64,000 bases of DNA from Stutzerimonas stutzeri (GCF_024448955.1 NZ_JAMOIH010000007.1:62001-126000); one strand, 5' to 3'; numbered from the stretch's first letter, positions 27,123-35,971 are shown. Numbers and translations: made by a program. Notes: generated by a model from the sequence alone, not told the origin.

Positions 27123-28559
27123 TTACTGCTGGATGTAAACCACATGCGTACGGGTGTACTCATAGAGCCCGTGTTTGCCGTCCGCCCCGCCGATCCCCGA
27201 CTTGCGAGTGCCGGCATGAAAGCCCTGCATCGCTTCGAAGTTCTCGCGGTTAATGTAGGTTTCGCCGAAATCCAGTCCGGCGGCCGCTTTCATTGCGGTA
27301 GACAGGTCGCGGGTGTAGATCGACGAAGTCAGGCCGTACTCGCAGTCGTTGGACAGGGCGATGGCTTCGTCCAGGTCGTCGATGATCTGGATCGGCAGCA
27401 CCGGGCCGAAGATCTCCTGACGCATGATTTCCATGTCCTGCGAGCAGTTGGCAAGAATCGTCGGTTGGTAGTGAAAGCCCTGGCCGAGGTCAGCGATCTG
27501 GCCGCCTGTGATCAGCTGGGCGCCCTGGTTCTGGGCGGTTCTGACCATTTGTTCGACCTTGCGTAGCCCTGCCTCGTTGATCAGCGGGCCCATCTCCACA
27601 TCCGCCTGCGCGATCGGGTCGCCGTAACGCGTTTCGGCCATGACGCCGGCGATGCGTTCGATGAACTGGTCGGCCACGCCGCGCTGCACGTAGACGCGCT
27701 CGGCGCAGTTGCACACCTGGCCGGTGTTGATGATTCGCGAGGCGCGGATGGCGTTGACCGCCAGCTCCAGATCGGCATCGTTCATTACGATCGCAGGCGC
27801 CTTGCCGCCCAGCTCTAGGTTGAGTTTGGTGACGTTGGGCGCCGCAGCGGCCATGATCCGCGAGCCGGTGCCAACGCTGCCGGTGAAGCTGATCATGTCG
27901 ATCCCGCTGCTGGTGGTCAGCGCGCTACCGACACCGGCGCCGCTGCCACAGACCACGTTGAAGACGCCCCTCGGCAAGTCGGTCTCGGCAACCAGTTTGG
28001 CGAATTCGAAACAGTTGTTCGGCGTTTCCTCGCTGGGCTTGATCACGATGGTATTGCCGGTGACCAGCGCCGGCGCCATCTTGCGCGCGATCAGGAAGAA
28101 CGGGAAATTCCACGGCAGGATGCCGGCCACCACGCCCAGCGGTTTACGGAACAGGAAAATGTTCTCACCTGGGCGGTCGCTGGTGATGATTTCACCCTCG
28201 ATACGCCGCGCCCACTCGGCCATGTAATCCATGTAGTCGGCGGTGAAGTTGACCTCCACCAGTGCCAGGCTCTGGATCTTGCCCTGTTCTTCGGTTATCA
28301 CGCGGGCCAGGCGCTCGGCGTTCTGGCGAATCTTGCTGGCGATTGCGCGCAGGTAGCCGGCGCGCTCGATGGCAGGCTTCTTCGCCCAGTCTTTCTGCGC
28401 CGTACGGGCAGCAGCGATGGCGCGCTCGACGGTGCCAGCATCGGATTCCGGCACACGGGACAGCACAACACCGGTGGCCGGGTTACGGACCTCGACGAGG
28501 TTGTCGCAGCCAACGAAGGCACCGTCAATGTAGTTCTGGTAGGTGATTGCATCGGTCAT
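27123..28559 (-). CDS. aldA: NAD-dependent aldehyde dehydrogenase, AldA type
   Basis: 478-residue aldehyde dehydrogenase closely resembling E. coli AldA (lactaldehyde/glycolaldehyde dehydrogenase): shared stretches include YMDYMAEWARRIEGEII, SDRPGENIFLF, GILPWNFPFFLIARKMAPAL, catalytic cysteine in NTGQVCNCAERVYV (with Glu in LELGGKAP) and the C-terminal FEAMQGFHAGTRKSGIGGAD. It would oxidise the aldehyde produced by the PQQ enzyme encoded 19 bp upstream, in one operon. The pairing suggests hydroxy- or short-chain aldehydes as substrates, but that is inference. Confidence 0.92.
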   Translation of the reverse strand: MTDAITYQNYIDGAFVGCDNLVEVRNPATGVVLSRVPESDAGTVERAIAAARTAQKDWAKKPAIERAGYLRAIASKIRQNAERLARVITEEQGKIQSLALVEVNFTADYMDYMAEWARRIEGEIITSDRPGENIFLFRKPLGVVAGILPWNFPFFLIARKMAPALVTGNTIVIKPSEETPNNCFEFAKLVAETDLPRGVFNVVCGSGAGVGSALTTSSGIDMISFTGSVGTGSRIMAAAAPNVTKLNLELGGKAPAIVMNDADLELAVNAIRASRIINTGQVCNCAERVYVQRGVADQFIERIAGVMAETRYGDPIAQADVEMGPLINEAGLRKVEQMVRTAQNQGAQLITGGQIADLGQGFHYQPTILANCSQDMEIMRQEIFGPVLPIQIIDDLDEAIALSNDCEYGLTSSIYTRDLSTAMKAAAGLDFGETYINRENFEAMQGFHAGTRKSGIGGADGKHGLYEYTRTHVVYIQQ

Positions 28560-28578
28560 GTCGATCTCCTAAATAGGG

Positions 28579-30765
28579 TTAGTTGCTAGCGGTTTTATTG
28601 GCAGGCAGCGGCAGGTCATCCGGGCCGTGTTCGAGTCGGTCGTGGGCGCGCTTGATCAGGTATTGATGGATCTGCCCCATCTGCTCCATATCGAAGGCTT
28701 CTGCGAACGACGGCATGCCATCGGGGATGCGGGCGCCGTGGAGGATGCCGAGGAACTGCTCGTGTTTCTCCGGCGTGAGCATGCGCAGGTCCGGCAGCAC
28801 GCCACCGCTGACCGCGTGGATGCCGTGGCACTGTGAGCAATAACCGTCGTAGAGCTTGGCGCCGGCTTCGACCGTGGCGACGTCCGCGGTCAGCGGTGGC
28901 GGCTCGGGTGCGTCTGCCCGTGGTGCCGGTTCCTGCAATTCGCCCGTACCGCCGAGCTTGTAAGTCAGCACTTGCGCATAAGGTTGCACGCCGGCGCGCA
29001 GCGACAGGGCTCCGGCGAATGTGGAGAAGGCGCCGCCCCAGCCCGCCATGAAGGTCACGTATTGCTCGCCGTCGACGCTGTAGGTGATGGGCGCGGCCAT
29101 CACGCCGCTCGCGGCGGGCTGTTCCCAGAGCTTGTCGCCGTTGTCAGCCGCGTAGGCAATCACTCGCCCGTCCGCGCTGCCCTCGAACACCAGGTTGCCG
29201 GCGGTGGTCAGCGTGCCGCCGTTAAAGATGGTGACGTAGGGCACTTCCCAGGCCTGTTGCTGTTTTACCGGGTCCCAGGCGATCAGCTTGCCGGACCAAG
29301 TATCAGCGTACTTGCCAAGACCTTCGGGGTCCTCGGGCATCATTCCGGTCTTCAGGCCCAGCTGATACATGCTTTTGAATTTGTTGCGCGCCGGCGCGTC
29401 CGGCACGTGTTCGTACCAAGCGGACATGATGTGCGCAGGGATGTACACGAGACCCGTGTCCGGGTTGTAAGACATCGGGTGCCAGTCATGCGCGCCCCAG
29501 AAGCCGGGCTGGACCAGCTTGGCCTTCTTTTCACCCTTCCAATAGGCCGCGGCTTCGTCGTCGACGATAGGGCGTCCGGTCTTCAGATCGACGCCCTTGG
29601 CCCAGTTGATCGGCACGATGTTTTCGGCCGACAGGAGCTCGCCAGTGGCGCGGTCGATGACGTAGAAGAAACCGTTCTTCGGCGCCTGCATCAGCACCTT
29701 GCGCTCTTTGCCCTCGATTTCGAGATCAGCAAGGATCATGTGCTGCGTGGCGGTGTAGTCCCAGGCATCGCCCGGTGTGGTCTGGTAGTGCCAGACGTAC
29801 TCACCGGTGTCGGCATTGACCGCGACGATGGAGGACAGGAACAGGTTGTCGCCCTTGCCCTCGCTGCGCCAGATCGGGTCCCACAGCGAGCCGTTGCCGA
29901 CGCCTATATACAGCAAGTTCAGTTCGGGATCGTAGGCGAAGGAGTCCCAGGCGGTGCCGCCGCCGCCCTGCTCAACGAAGGCGCGACCGTGCCAGGTCTT
30001 CTTCGCGATCTCCATGCCCTTGCCTTCGGCTGGCTTGTCCGGATCGCCCGGCACGGTGAAGAAGCGCCAGGCTTGATCGCCGGTCTCGGCATCGTAGGCG
30101 GTCACGTATCCGCGTACGCCGAACTCAGCGCCACCATTGCCGATCACGACCTTGCCGTTGACCACTCGCGGCGCGCCGGTGATGGTATAGCTGCGCGCTT
30201 TGTCGTTGCGGGTGTCTACCGACCAGACGCGTTCGCCGGTTTTGGCGTCGATGGCTTCTAGGCGACCATCGAGCACGCCGACGTAGACCTTGCCCTTCCA
30301 CACAGCAACGCCGCGGTTGATCGCATCACAACAGGCTTCGCCAGCGCGGGAGCGGTCCGATTGCGGGTCGTACTTCCAGATCAGCTCCCCGCTGCGGGCG
30401 TCCAGCGCGTAGACGATTGAGAACGGGCCTGTGGTGTACATCACGCCATCGACCACGATAGGCGTGGCTTCCACCCCGCGGTCGATGTCGAGCTTGTAAC
30501 TCCAAGCTAGCCCCAGCTCGTCGACGTTCTCGGCAGTAATGTTCTTCAGCGGGCTGTAGCGCTGCTCGCCATAGTCACGACCGTGGCTCATCCAATTGCC
30601 GGGCTCAGCGTCGGCATTGGCGATGCGTTTGCCGTCGACATCAGCCGCTAGCGCTACCGAAGAACAGGCTGCGCTCAACGCCAGCACGGTGAACAGGCTT
30701 TTAACGAACGAGGCGGCTGGTGGCGGCTCTGCGCCTCCACACCTTTGCAGGCCAGTACGATTCAT
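28579..30765 (-). CDS. Type II quinohaemoprotein alcohol dehydrogenase (PQQ + cytochrome c)
   Basis: Periplasmic PQQ-dependent alcohol dehydrogenase (728 aa) with its own C-terminal haem c domain. After a signal peptide comes the eight-bladed propeller (about residues 45-590), with the adjacent-cysteine ring EACCDAINRG, tryptophan-docking motifs such as VWKGKVYVGVLDGRL, and catalytic Asp in GDAWDYTATQ. The haem-binding motif CSQCH and a PDL segment follow near residue 645. The residue two after the catalytic Asp is Thr, not Asp, so it looks calcium- rather than lanthanide-dependent. It resembles P. putida/P. butanovora type II enzymes. GGAG precedes the ATG; a sigma54-type promoter lies 60 bp upstream. 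Confidence 0.92.
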   Translation of the reverse strand: MNRTGLQRCGGAEPPPAASFVKSLFTVLALSAACSSVALAADVDGKRIANADAEPGNWMSHGRDYGEQRYSPLKNITAENVDELGLAWSYKLDIDRGVEATPIVVDGVMYTTGPFSIVYALDARSGELIWKYDPQSDRSRAGEACCDAINRGVAVWKGKVYVGVLDGRLEAIDAKTGERVWSVDTRNDKARSYTITGAPRVVNGKVVIGNGGAEFGVRGYVTAYDAETGDQAWRFFTVPGDPDKPAEGKGMEIAKKTWHGRAFVEQGGGGTAWDSFAYDPELNLLYIGVGNGSLWDPIWRSEGKGDNLFLSSIVAVNADTGEYVWHYQTTPGDAWDYTATQHMILADLEIEGKERKVLMQAPKNGFFYVIDRATGELLSAENIVPINWAKGVDLKTGRPIVDDEAAAYWKGEKKAKLVQPGFWGAHDWHPMSYNPDTGLVYIPAHIMSAWYEHVPDAPARNKFKSMYQLGLKTGMMPEDPEGLGKYADTWSGKLIAWDPVKQQQAWEVPYVTIFNGGTLTTAGNLVFEGSADGRVIAYAADNGDKLWEQPAASGVMAAPITYSVDGEQYVTFMAGWGGAFSTFAGALSLRAGVQPYAQVLTYKLGGTGELQEPAPRADAPEPPPLTADVATVEAGAKLYDGYCSQCHGIHAVSGGVLPDLRMLTPEKHEQFLGILHGARIPDGMPSFAEAFDMEQMGQIHQYLIKRAHDRLEHGPDDLPLPANKTASN

Positions 30766-30824
30766 CTATGCGTCTCCAGTTCTTATTAGGGGCCGCAGCA
30801 TCGCGCCACGGTCCCTGCGGTATC

Positions 30825-30839
30825 GCAATGGCTATGCCA
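30825..30839 (-). promoter_or_regulatory. sigma54 (-24/-12) promoter of the type II dehydrogenase operon
   Basis: On the minus strand: TGGCATAGCCATTGC, which fits TGGCAC-N5-TTGC with exact GG-GC spacing and a single mismatch (T for C). It lies 60 bp before the start codon. A bacterial enhancer-binding protein of AcoR type is encoded nearby. Confidence 0.7.
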
Positions 30840-30939
30840 GCGTTACGCTTTATCGCTGGAGGGCGCGTGGATACTGGGCCTGATGATTGGATGAAAGCAG
30901 AAATGACTGCGCTGGCAGGCGGGCAGCTGCACCAGGAAA

Positions 30940-30967
30940 GGAACAGGCGAAGCGAGGAATGGAACAG
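30940..30967 (-). promoter_or_regulatory. candidate upstream activator sites
   Basis: Two direct copies of GGAACAG (plus strand; CTGTTCC on the minus strand) start at 30940 and 30961, 21 bp or two helical turns apart and roughly 100-130 bp upstream of the -24/-12 element. Placement fits enhancer sites for the AcoR-like protein. The rest of 30766-31088 shows no gene. Confidence 0.4.
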
Positions 30968-31088
30968 TTGTGTCAGGAATGAAAACAGTGGTCTGCCGAA
31001 AGCGCTTCAAGTGCAGAACCAGAGCCCGCGAATCGAACGGTTATTCGAGTTGGATGAGTACGCAGCACGTTCTTACAGCGTTCTTCTG

Positions 31089-31115
31089 AAAAAAAAACGC
31101 GGCCAAAAGGCCGCG
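31089..31115 (-). terminator. rho-independent terminator of exaC
   Basis: On the minus strand a perfect 7-bp stem (CGCGGCC, loop TTTT, GGCCGCG) is followed by nine T residues. It lies 114 bp after the exaC stop. Confidence 0.9.
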
Positions 31116-31228
31116 CCGCGAAACGAGCCGTCCGGTCGTCACGGGGATGACGGCCCGGAAAGGCTCGGCACCCTCGGTGCCTGCCAAGTAACCGGCGCGT
31201 TCGGGAGCGCACGCCGGAGCCCATCCAA

Positions 31229-32749
31229 TCAGAAGAAGCCCAGCGGGTTAATGTCGTAGCTCACCAGCAGGTTCTTGGTCTGCTGATAGTGGTCGAGCAT
31301 CATCTTGTGGGTCTCGCGGCCGACGCCGGATTTCTTGTAACCACCGAACGCCGCGTGTGCCGGGTAGAGGTGGTAGCAGTTGGTCCAGACACGCCCGGCC
31401 TTGATCCCACGGCCCATGCGGTAGGCACGGTTGATGTCGCGGGTCCAGACGCCGGCGCCCAGGCCGAATTCGCTGTCGTTGGCAATCGCCAGCGCTTCGG
31501 CCTCGTCCTTGAATGTGGTGACGGCCACCACCGGCCCAAAGATCTCCTCCTGGAACACCCGCATCTTGTTGTGCCCCTTGATCAGGGTCGGCTGCACGTA
31601 ATAACCGCTGGCCAGGCCGCCTTCCAGCTTCTCGGCAGCACCGCCAGTGAGGATCTGGCCGCCTTCCTGGCGGGCGATTTCCATGTACGAGAGGATCTTG
31701 TCGAACTGCTGCTCGGACGCCTGAGCGCCGACCATGGTCTCGGTGTCCAGCGGGTTGCCGCGCTTGATCTGCTGGATCTTCTTCATCACCACGTCCATGA
31801 AGGGCTCGAAGATCGATTCCTGAATGACCGCACGCGACGGGCAGGTGCAGACCTCGCCCTGGTTGAAGAACGCCAGCACCAGACCCTCGGCGGCTTTCTC
31901 GATGAACGCGGGCTCAGCATTCATGATGTCTTCGAAGAAGATGTTCGGGCTCTTGCCGCCTAGCTCGACGGTGCTCGGAATGATGTTCTCGGCGGCGCAG
32001 CGCATGATGTGCGAGCCCACCGGCGTCGAGCCGGTGAAGGCGATCTTGGCGATGCGGGTGCTGGTGGCCAGCGCCTGACCCGCTTCACGGCCGAAGCCCT
32101 GAACGATGTTCAGCACGCCCGGCGGCAGCAGGCCGTCGATGATTTCGGCGAAGACCATGATCGACAGCGGGGTTTGCTCGGCGGGCTTCAACACCACGCA
32201 ATTGCCGGCGGCCAGCGCCGGCGCTAGCTTCCAGGCCGCCATCAGCAGCGGGAAGTTCCACGGGATGATCTGCCCGACCACGCCCAGCGGCTCATGGAAA
32301 TGGTAGGCAGCGGTATGCTCGTTGATCTCGGCCGCGCTGCCTTCCTGAGCGCGGATGCAGCCGGCAAAGTAGCGGAAGTGGTCGGCGGCCAGCGGCACGT
32401 CGGCATTGAGGGTTTCGCGCACCGCCTTGCCGTTGTCCCAGGTCTCGGCGACGGCAAGCTTTTCCAGATTCGCTTCGATACGGTCGGCGATCTTCAGCAG
32501 GATCAGCGCGCGGTCCTGCACTGCAGTCTTACCCCAGGCATCGGCCGCGGCGTGGGCGGCGTCCAAGGCCTTCTCTACATCTTCGGCGCCGGAGCGCGGG
32601 AATTCGGCGATCACTTCGCCATTCACTGGCGAGGTGTTGACAAAATATTCACCCTTAACCGGCGGTACGAATTCACCGCCGATGTAGTTGCCGTAGCGGG
32701 GTTTGAAGGAAACGACGGCGCCTGCGGTACCGGGTTGGGCGTAGATCAT
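31229..32749 (-). CDS. exaC: NAD-dependent acetaldehyde dehydrogenase ExaC
   Basis: Cytoplasmic aldehyde dehydrogenase (506 aa) that oxidises acetaldehyde to acetate after ethanol oxidation in the periplasm. Typical features: [34 protein letters not shown], Glu in VELGGKSPN, catalytic Cys in [11 protein letters not shown] and the C-terminal [14 protein letters not shown] of the AldB/ExaC group. The ATG at 32749 has GAGAGG upstream. In P. aeruginosa exaC follows exaB directly; here the two are 2.7 kb apart, each with its own copy of the CTACCAA-type motif, suggesting independent promoters in one regulon. Confidence 0.93.
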   Translation of the reverse strand: MIYAQPGTAGAVVSFKPRYGNYIGGEFVPPVKGEYFVNTSPVNGEVIAEFPRSGAEDVEKALDAAHAAADAWGKTAVQDRALILLKIADRIEANLEKLAVAETWDNGKAVRETLNADVPLAADHFRYFAGCIRAQEGSAAEINEHTAAYHFHEPLGVVGQIIPWNFPLLMAAWKLAPALAAGNCVVLKPAEQTPLSIMVFAEIIDGLLPPGVLNIVQGFGREAGQALATSTRIAKIAFTGSTPVGSHIMRCAAENIIPSTVELGGKSPNIFFEDIMNAEPAFIEKAAEGLVLAFFNQGEVCTCPSRAVIQESIFEPFMDVVMKKIQQIKRGNPLDTETMVGAQASEQQFDKILSYMEIARQEGGQILTGGAAEKLEGGLASGYYVQPTLIKGHNKMRVFQEEIFGPVVAVTTFKDEAEALAIANDSEFGLGAGVWTRDINRAYRMGRGIKAGRVWTNCYHLYPAHAAFGGYKKSGVGRETHKMMLDHYQQTKNLLVSYDINPLGFF

Positions 32750-32864
32750 GATGGGCCTCTCTTTCTTCTGCGTGTCAGAGCCTGCGCCAGAACGGACGCA
32801 GGGCATGGACCGATCTTAGGCAGCGCCCCACCACCCCCGGTATGCGCCCATGGCAGCGAGGCGC

Positions 32865-32878
32865 TCCTCATTTGGTAG
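32865..32878 (-). promoter_or_regulatory. candidate alcohol-regulon operator upstream of exaC
   Basis: Reads CTACCAAATGAGGA on the minus strand, 116 bp before the exaC start, almost the same distance as the matching site before exaB (115 bp). Confidence 0.6.
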
Positions 32879-32917
32879 TAGATGCCAAGGGCGCTGGGGA
32901 GCTTCGATGCAATGTCC

Positions 32918-33019
32918 GGTGCGCGGAGCGCACCCTACACGTCGGCACCTGGGAGCTGGCGGAGCGCACAAATCCGGTGCATGAAACTATCGAAACTCGT
33001 AGGGTGCGCTCCGCGCACC
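32918..33019. repeat. inverted REP pair
   Basis: REP copies at 32918-32938 and 32999-33019 in opposite orientation, upstream of a truncated REP-associated transposase gene. Confidence 0.9.
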
Positions 33020-33120
33020 GTGTTCAAAAAGCAGAGAGAAATACAAGCATGCATAGCTAACATGGTGTCGGCCTTAGCCAGGCCGTACGCTCTTGCTCCA
33101 ATTGATGAAGGAGACAGGGA

Positions 33121-33300
33121 ATGTCCAACTATCGTCGCCCGCAGAATGAAGGCGGGCTGCATTTCTTTACGGTAATCACCCAACACCGCTGGCCAGTACT
33201 GCACCAAACGCAAACCCGTCAACTGTTGCGCCAAGCGATCATCGAGTTTAGGCGCGCTATCCATTCTGCATTCAGACGATATCGAGAGAGCCTTTGGTGA
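33121..33300 (+). pseudogene. Truncated REP-associated tyrosine transposase (RAYT)
   Basis: A 59-residue frame with a ribosome site (GGAG) begins MSNYRRPQNEGGLHFFTVIT, which closely resembles the N-terminus of RAYT/Y1-transposase proteins, the enzymes linked to REP elements in pseudomonads. The rest of the protein is missing: the His-hydrophobic-His motif and catalytic tyrosine are absent, and the frame runs into a short unrelated-looking tail (AFRRYRESLW) and a stop. It is flanked by REP copies at 32918-33019 and 33333-33463. An internal deletion best explains it. Confidence 0.75.
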
Positions 33301-33332
33301 ATAACTCTGCATGAGCTCCGGCCTAGCCTGCA

Positions 33333-33463
33333 GGGGGCGCGGAGCACACCCTACAACCGAGTGCCTCCTCTACTCATCCACCCCCTGCAACTGCCGGGTT
33401 TAGTAATTCGGATAGAGATTGCTGACGCTGCGGCTCAACCTTGTAGGGTGCGCTCTGCGCACC
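33333..33463. repeat. degenerate REP plus REP flanking a duplicated gene end
   Basis: A degenerate copy (GGGGGCGCGGAGCACACC region, 33333-33353) and a good copy in opposite orientation at 33443-33463 enclose a second copy of the 3' end of the adjacent hydrolase gene. Confidence 0.75.
33351..33438 (-). pseudogene. Duplicated 3' end of the metallo-hydrolase gene
   Basis: This stretch closely matches 33490-33576, the end of the neighbouring hydrolase gene. On the minus strand it would encode SRSVSNLYPNY and then a stop, against IRSVSHLYPKYEARQLQRVD in the intact copy. The two are separated by a REP element, giving a roughly 140-bp tandem unit. It is not expressed as a protein of its own. Confidence 0.75.
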
Positions 33464-33508
33464 GGGGGCTTCGTCGTGAGGTTCGGTGCTACAGCCGAGC
33501 GCCCTCCT

Positions 33509-34438
33509 CTACTCATCCACCCGTTGCAACTGTCTGGCTTCGTATTTCGGATAGAGGTGGCTGACGCTGCGGATCAGTTCGTAGCGCGTCAGGCTCATGC
33601 CGGAGAAGCGCTCGGGGATTGGGCTCTGGATGACTTCATTCATGTCGGCGCCGCTGGCTGCGGCGTCGCGCAGCAGGCCGTCGAGCCAGCCCAAGTAGTC
33701 GCGCATCTGCTCGAACGGTGCGTTGTCGCGGCTCAGCGGGCCGTGGCCGGGCACCAGCAGTTTCCACGGTGTGGCTTGCAAACGGTCGAGGTCTGCCAGC
33801 CACACCTCCAAGCCGGGGCTGTTGGGCGTGGTCAAGGCGCGTTGATGGAAGAGCATGTCACCCGCGAAGAACACGCCACTGTTTTCATCGAGAACCGCCA
33901 AGTCGGCACCGGTGTGCCCGTGCAACTGCAGCAGACGCAGCCTGTGATCCCCCACGTCCAGCACGCCGGGTTCCAGCGTTTCGGTTGGCAGTACCACCTC
34001 GGTGCCGCGCATCCAGTCGCCGACCATCCGGTACATGTTCTCGGCCATGGCATCGCCCTGCTCGCGCAGCAGCTCGGTGGTTCCGGCGAGTGCGGCGATG
34101 GGCACATCGGCGAATGCCTGGTTGCCCAGCACATGGTCGGGATGATGATGGGTCAGCAGCACCTTGATGACGGGTCGGTCGGTAACCTCGGCGATGGCAG
34201 CGCGCATGGCTTCGCCGTAGCGTCTGGAAGGACCGCTGTCGATCACCACGACACCGGCCGACGTCACGATGAAGCCGGTGTTGACGATATTGCCGCCGTT
34301 GCGTGGGTCGAAGTTGTCCGTCGAGCCTTCCAGCAGCCAGACGTTTTCGGCGATCTGTCGCGGTTGCAGCTGATAATTCAGCTGGGCGTATATGGGCGGG
34401 GCAATGAAGAAGAAGACGAATAGAGCAAGCAGGCGCAT
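33509..34438 (-). CDS. Quinoprotein relay system zinc metallo-hydrolase (MBL fold)
   Basis: Exported (signal peptide about residues 1-18) metallo-beta-lactamase-fold protein of 309 aa. The zinc motif HHHPDH (near residue 97) and later ligands in LHGHTGADLAV, FAGDML and LVPGHGPL are all present. The sequence matches the SoxH-like group that accompanies PQQ alcohol dehydrogenases and a SoxYZ-like carrier, sometimes called quinoprotein relay hydrolases. The SoxYZ-like gene lies 60 bp upstream on the same strand, so they probably form an operon. The biochemical role is not established; a sulfur- or thiol-linked intermediate is only a guess from the Sox resemblance. Confidence 0.82.
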   Translation of the reverse strand: MRLLALFVFFFIAPPIYAQLNYQLQPRQIAENVWLLEGSTDNFDPRNGGNIVNTGFIVTSAGVVVIDSGPSRRYGEAMRAAIAEVTDRPVIKVLLTHHHPDHVLGNQAFADVPIAALAGTTELLREQGDAMAENMYRMVGDWMRGTEVVLPTETLEPGVLDVGDHRLRLLQLHGHTGADLAVLDENSGVFFAGDMLFHQRALTTPNSPGLEVWLADLDRLQATPWKLLVPGHGPLSRDNAPFEQMRDYLGWLDGLLRDAAASGADMNEVIQSPIPERFSGMSLTRYELIRSVSHLYPKYEARQLQRVDE

Positions 34439-34463
34439 ATCGTTTTCCTGGCTGGAAAGAATC

Positions 34464-34484
34464 GGTGCGCGAAGCGCACCCTGC
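34464..34484. repeat. single REP element
   Basis: GGTGCGCGAAGCGCACC core between the two genes of the hydrolase/SoxYZ-like pair. Confidence 0.85.
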
Positions 34485-34498
34485 GGAAGCGGCGGGCT

Positions 34499-35248
34499 CT
34501 ACAGCGTGGCCCCGAACTCGTTGCCGTTGTTGTCACGCAACCACAGGCGGGTGCCTCGCTGGCCTTTCACCTCCAGGCTCAGCGTCGGGTTCTCGCTGAC
34601 TGCGGGATACAGCTCCAGCGTCGCCAGGACATTGCCGTCGGTATCGCGCAGCTCGGCCTGGTTGAGGAAGAACTCGGGGATGCCGCTGATCAGGCCGTTA
34701 TCCATCGGGTGCGAGACCTGCAGGCGCAGGCGACTGCCGGTACTACGCTCGAAACGACCGCCCACGACCCTTCCCAGACGCTTTTCCCATCCGGGCTGAG
34801 TGCGCACCACGCTTGGCGCCGAACAGCCCCCGCCGGCAGCATCCACCCGAGCCGAGCCCACGTGCCAGACGCCATCTCGGGTCAGAACCGCCGCGCGAAT
34901 GGGCGTGGCCTGCTCCACGCGGAAACGAATCGCCACCAGCGGCAGTACCTGTTCGCCGGGGCTGAAGCTGAACACGCGTGGGATGGGGTTGAGTTCGGCC
35001 CAGGCCTCGATACGCACCACTTCATCGCCCAGGGCGCGAGCATCGATGTGCATCGGCACCTGGCGCGCATCCTCGGCGAAGGGTGGCACAAGCACCTGTA
35101 CGCGGTCGTCGAACACGTAGGGCTCGCCGTTCAGCACGCGCTCGTGGTGGTACTCCCACATGACCGATTGCAGCGGGTCGACGTCGGCCGCGAACAGGCC
35201 GCCGGTTCGAACGGTCAGCACGAGTGCCAGCAGGATTCGCATGTTCAT
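34499..35248 (-). CDS. Quinoprotein-dehydrogenase-associated SoxYZ-like carrier
   Basis: Exported 249-residue protein fusing a SoxY-like and a SoxZ-like domain. Signal peptide MNMRILLALVLTVRTGGLFA; the SoxY part (about 25-150) ends in a GGGCSAP segment, comparable with the GGCGG-type cysteine arm that carries sulfur intermediates in SoxY; the SoxZ part (about 150-249) contains LQVSHPMDNGL and FFLNQAELRDTDG. Such fused carriers are found next to PQQ alcohol dehydrogenases rather than thiosulfate oxidation genes. GGAGAG precedes the ATG. It is first in a probable operon with the metallo-hydrolase. Confidence 0.82.
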   Translation of the reverse strand: MNMRILLALVLTVRTGGLFAADVDPLQSVMWEYHHERVLNGEPYVFDDRVQVLVPPFAEDARQVPMHIDARALGDEVVRIEAWAELNPIPRVFSFSPGEQVLPLVAIRFRVEQATPIRAAVLTRDGVWHVGSARVDAAGGGCSAPSVVRTQPGWEKRLGRVVGGRFERSTGSRLRLQVSHPMDNGLISGIPEFFLNQAELRDTDGNVLATLELYPAVSENPTLSLEVKGQRGTRLWLRDNNGNEFGATL

Positions 35249-35310
35249 GTCGTCTCTCCGGCGGCGGATCGCTATGGGCTACCCGCCAGTAACAGGCTGC
35301 AAGGCTTTTC

Positions 35311-35405
35311 GTAGGGTGCGCTTTGCGCACCGCCAAACTCGGTGCGTGCGGTGCGCGGAGCGCACCGCCAAACTCGGTGCGTGCGGTGCGCGGAGCGCAC
35401 CCTAC
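35311..35405. repeat. cluster of three REP elements
   Basis: Copies at 35311-35331 (one orientation), 35350-35366 and 35385-35405 (opposite orientation); the last two are part of a tandem repeat. Confidence 0.9.
35331..35400. repeat. perfect 35-bp tandem duplication containing a REP core
   Basis: Two identical 35-bp units, 35331-35365 and 35366-35400, each starting CGCCAAACTCGGTGCGTGCG and ending in a REP core. Confidence 0.9.
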
Positions 35406-35419
35406 ATATTTCACCCGCA

Positions 35420-35857
35420 TCACTGCTTGGTCGCTTCGCTCTCTATATAGGTACGGATGGCCCACAGCGCTTCCTGGCTGAGCGTATCGGCCATGCGCGG
35501 CATGTACACGGCGCCGTCGCGTACGGCGCCGTTGATCACGCGTTCCTTGTACCACTCGTCACCGCTTATATCTGCTTCCAGCTCACGCAGATCCGGCGCG
35601 ATGCCGCCTGAGATCGCTTCTAGACCATGGCAGCGGGCGCAGTTCTGGTTGTAGGCGGACGAGCCAATTTCTACAGCAAGGTCGTGGTGCTCGCCCGGTT
35701 CACGATAGGGGTTTTCATCCACCCACTCTTCACCAAGAGCGGGCAGGCCCTTGGTCTCTACGGCATGGGGAACGACATCACCATGAGCCAGGGCCAGACC
35801 GGTTACAGCGATCAAGCCTGCAGCCACAAGTGCGCGCATAGGGTTCTTATTGTTCAT
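35420..35857 (-). CDS. exaB: Cytochrome c550, electron acceptor of ethanol dehydrogenase
   Basis: Exported class I c-type cytochrome of 145 aa that takes electrons from PQQ ethanol dehydrogenase. Signal peptide (about residues 1-23, ALVAAGLIAVTGLALA), haem-binding CARCH near residue 71, and a distal Met ligand in VYMPRMADTLS. The ATG at 35857 follows GAGGTGG at good spacing; longer frames upstream are not cytochrome sequence. Divergent from exaA across a 355-bp promoter region, as in P. aeruginosa. Confidence 0.93.
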   Translation of the reverse strand: MNNKNPMRALVAAGLIAVTGLALAHGDVVPHAVETKGLPALGEEWVDENPYREPGEHHDLAVEIGSSAYNQNCARCHGLEAISGGIAPDLRELEADISGDEWYKERVINGAVRDGAVYMPRMADTLSQEALWAIRTYIESEATKQ

Positions 35858-35971
35858 GACTAACCACCTCGTTTCGTGAATCCGTGCAAGGCAGCCCCCT
35901 TCCGGGAGCGCATGGCGGCCATGTTGGCGGTGGTGTCGGGTCGACTGAATCCTGCTTTGGAAGCCGGCAAC

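Noticed and set aside
30720..31259. Plus-strand frame of 179 codons in the exaC/type II dehydrogenase gap
   Set aside because: It reads through the strong exaC terminator and the sigma54 promoter, has no ribosome site and looks like no known protein.
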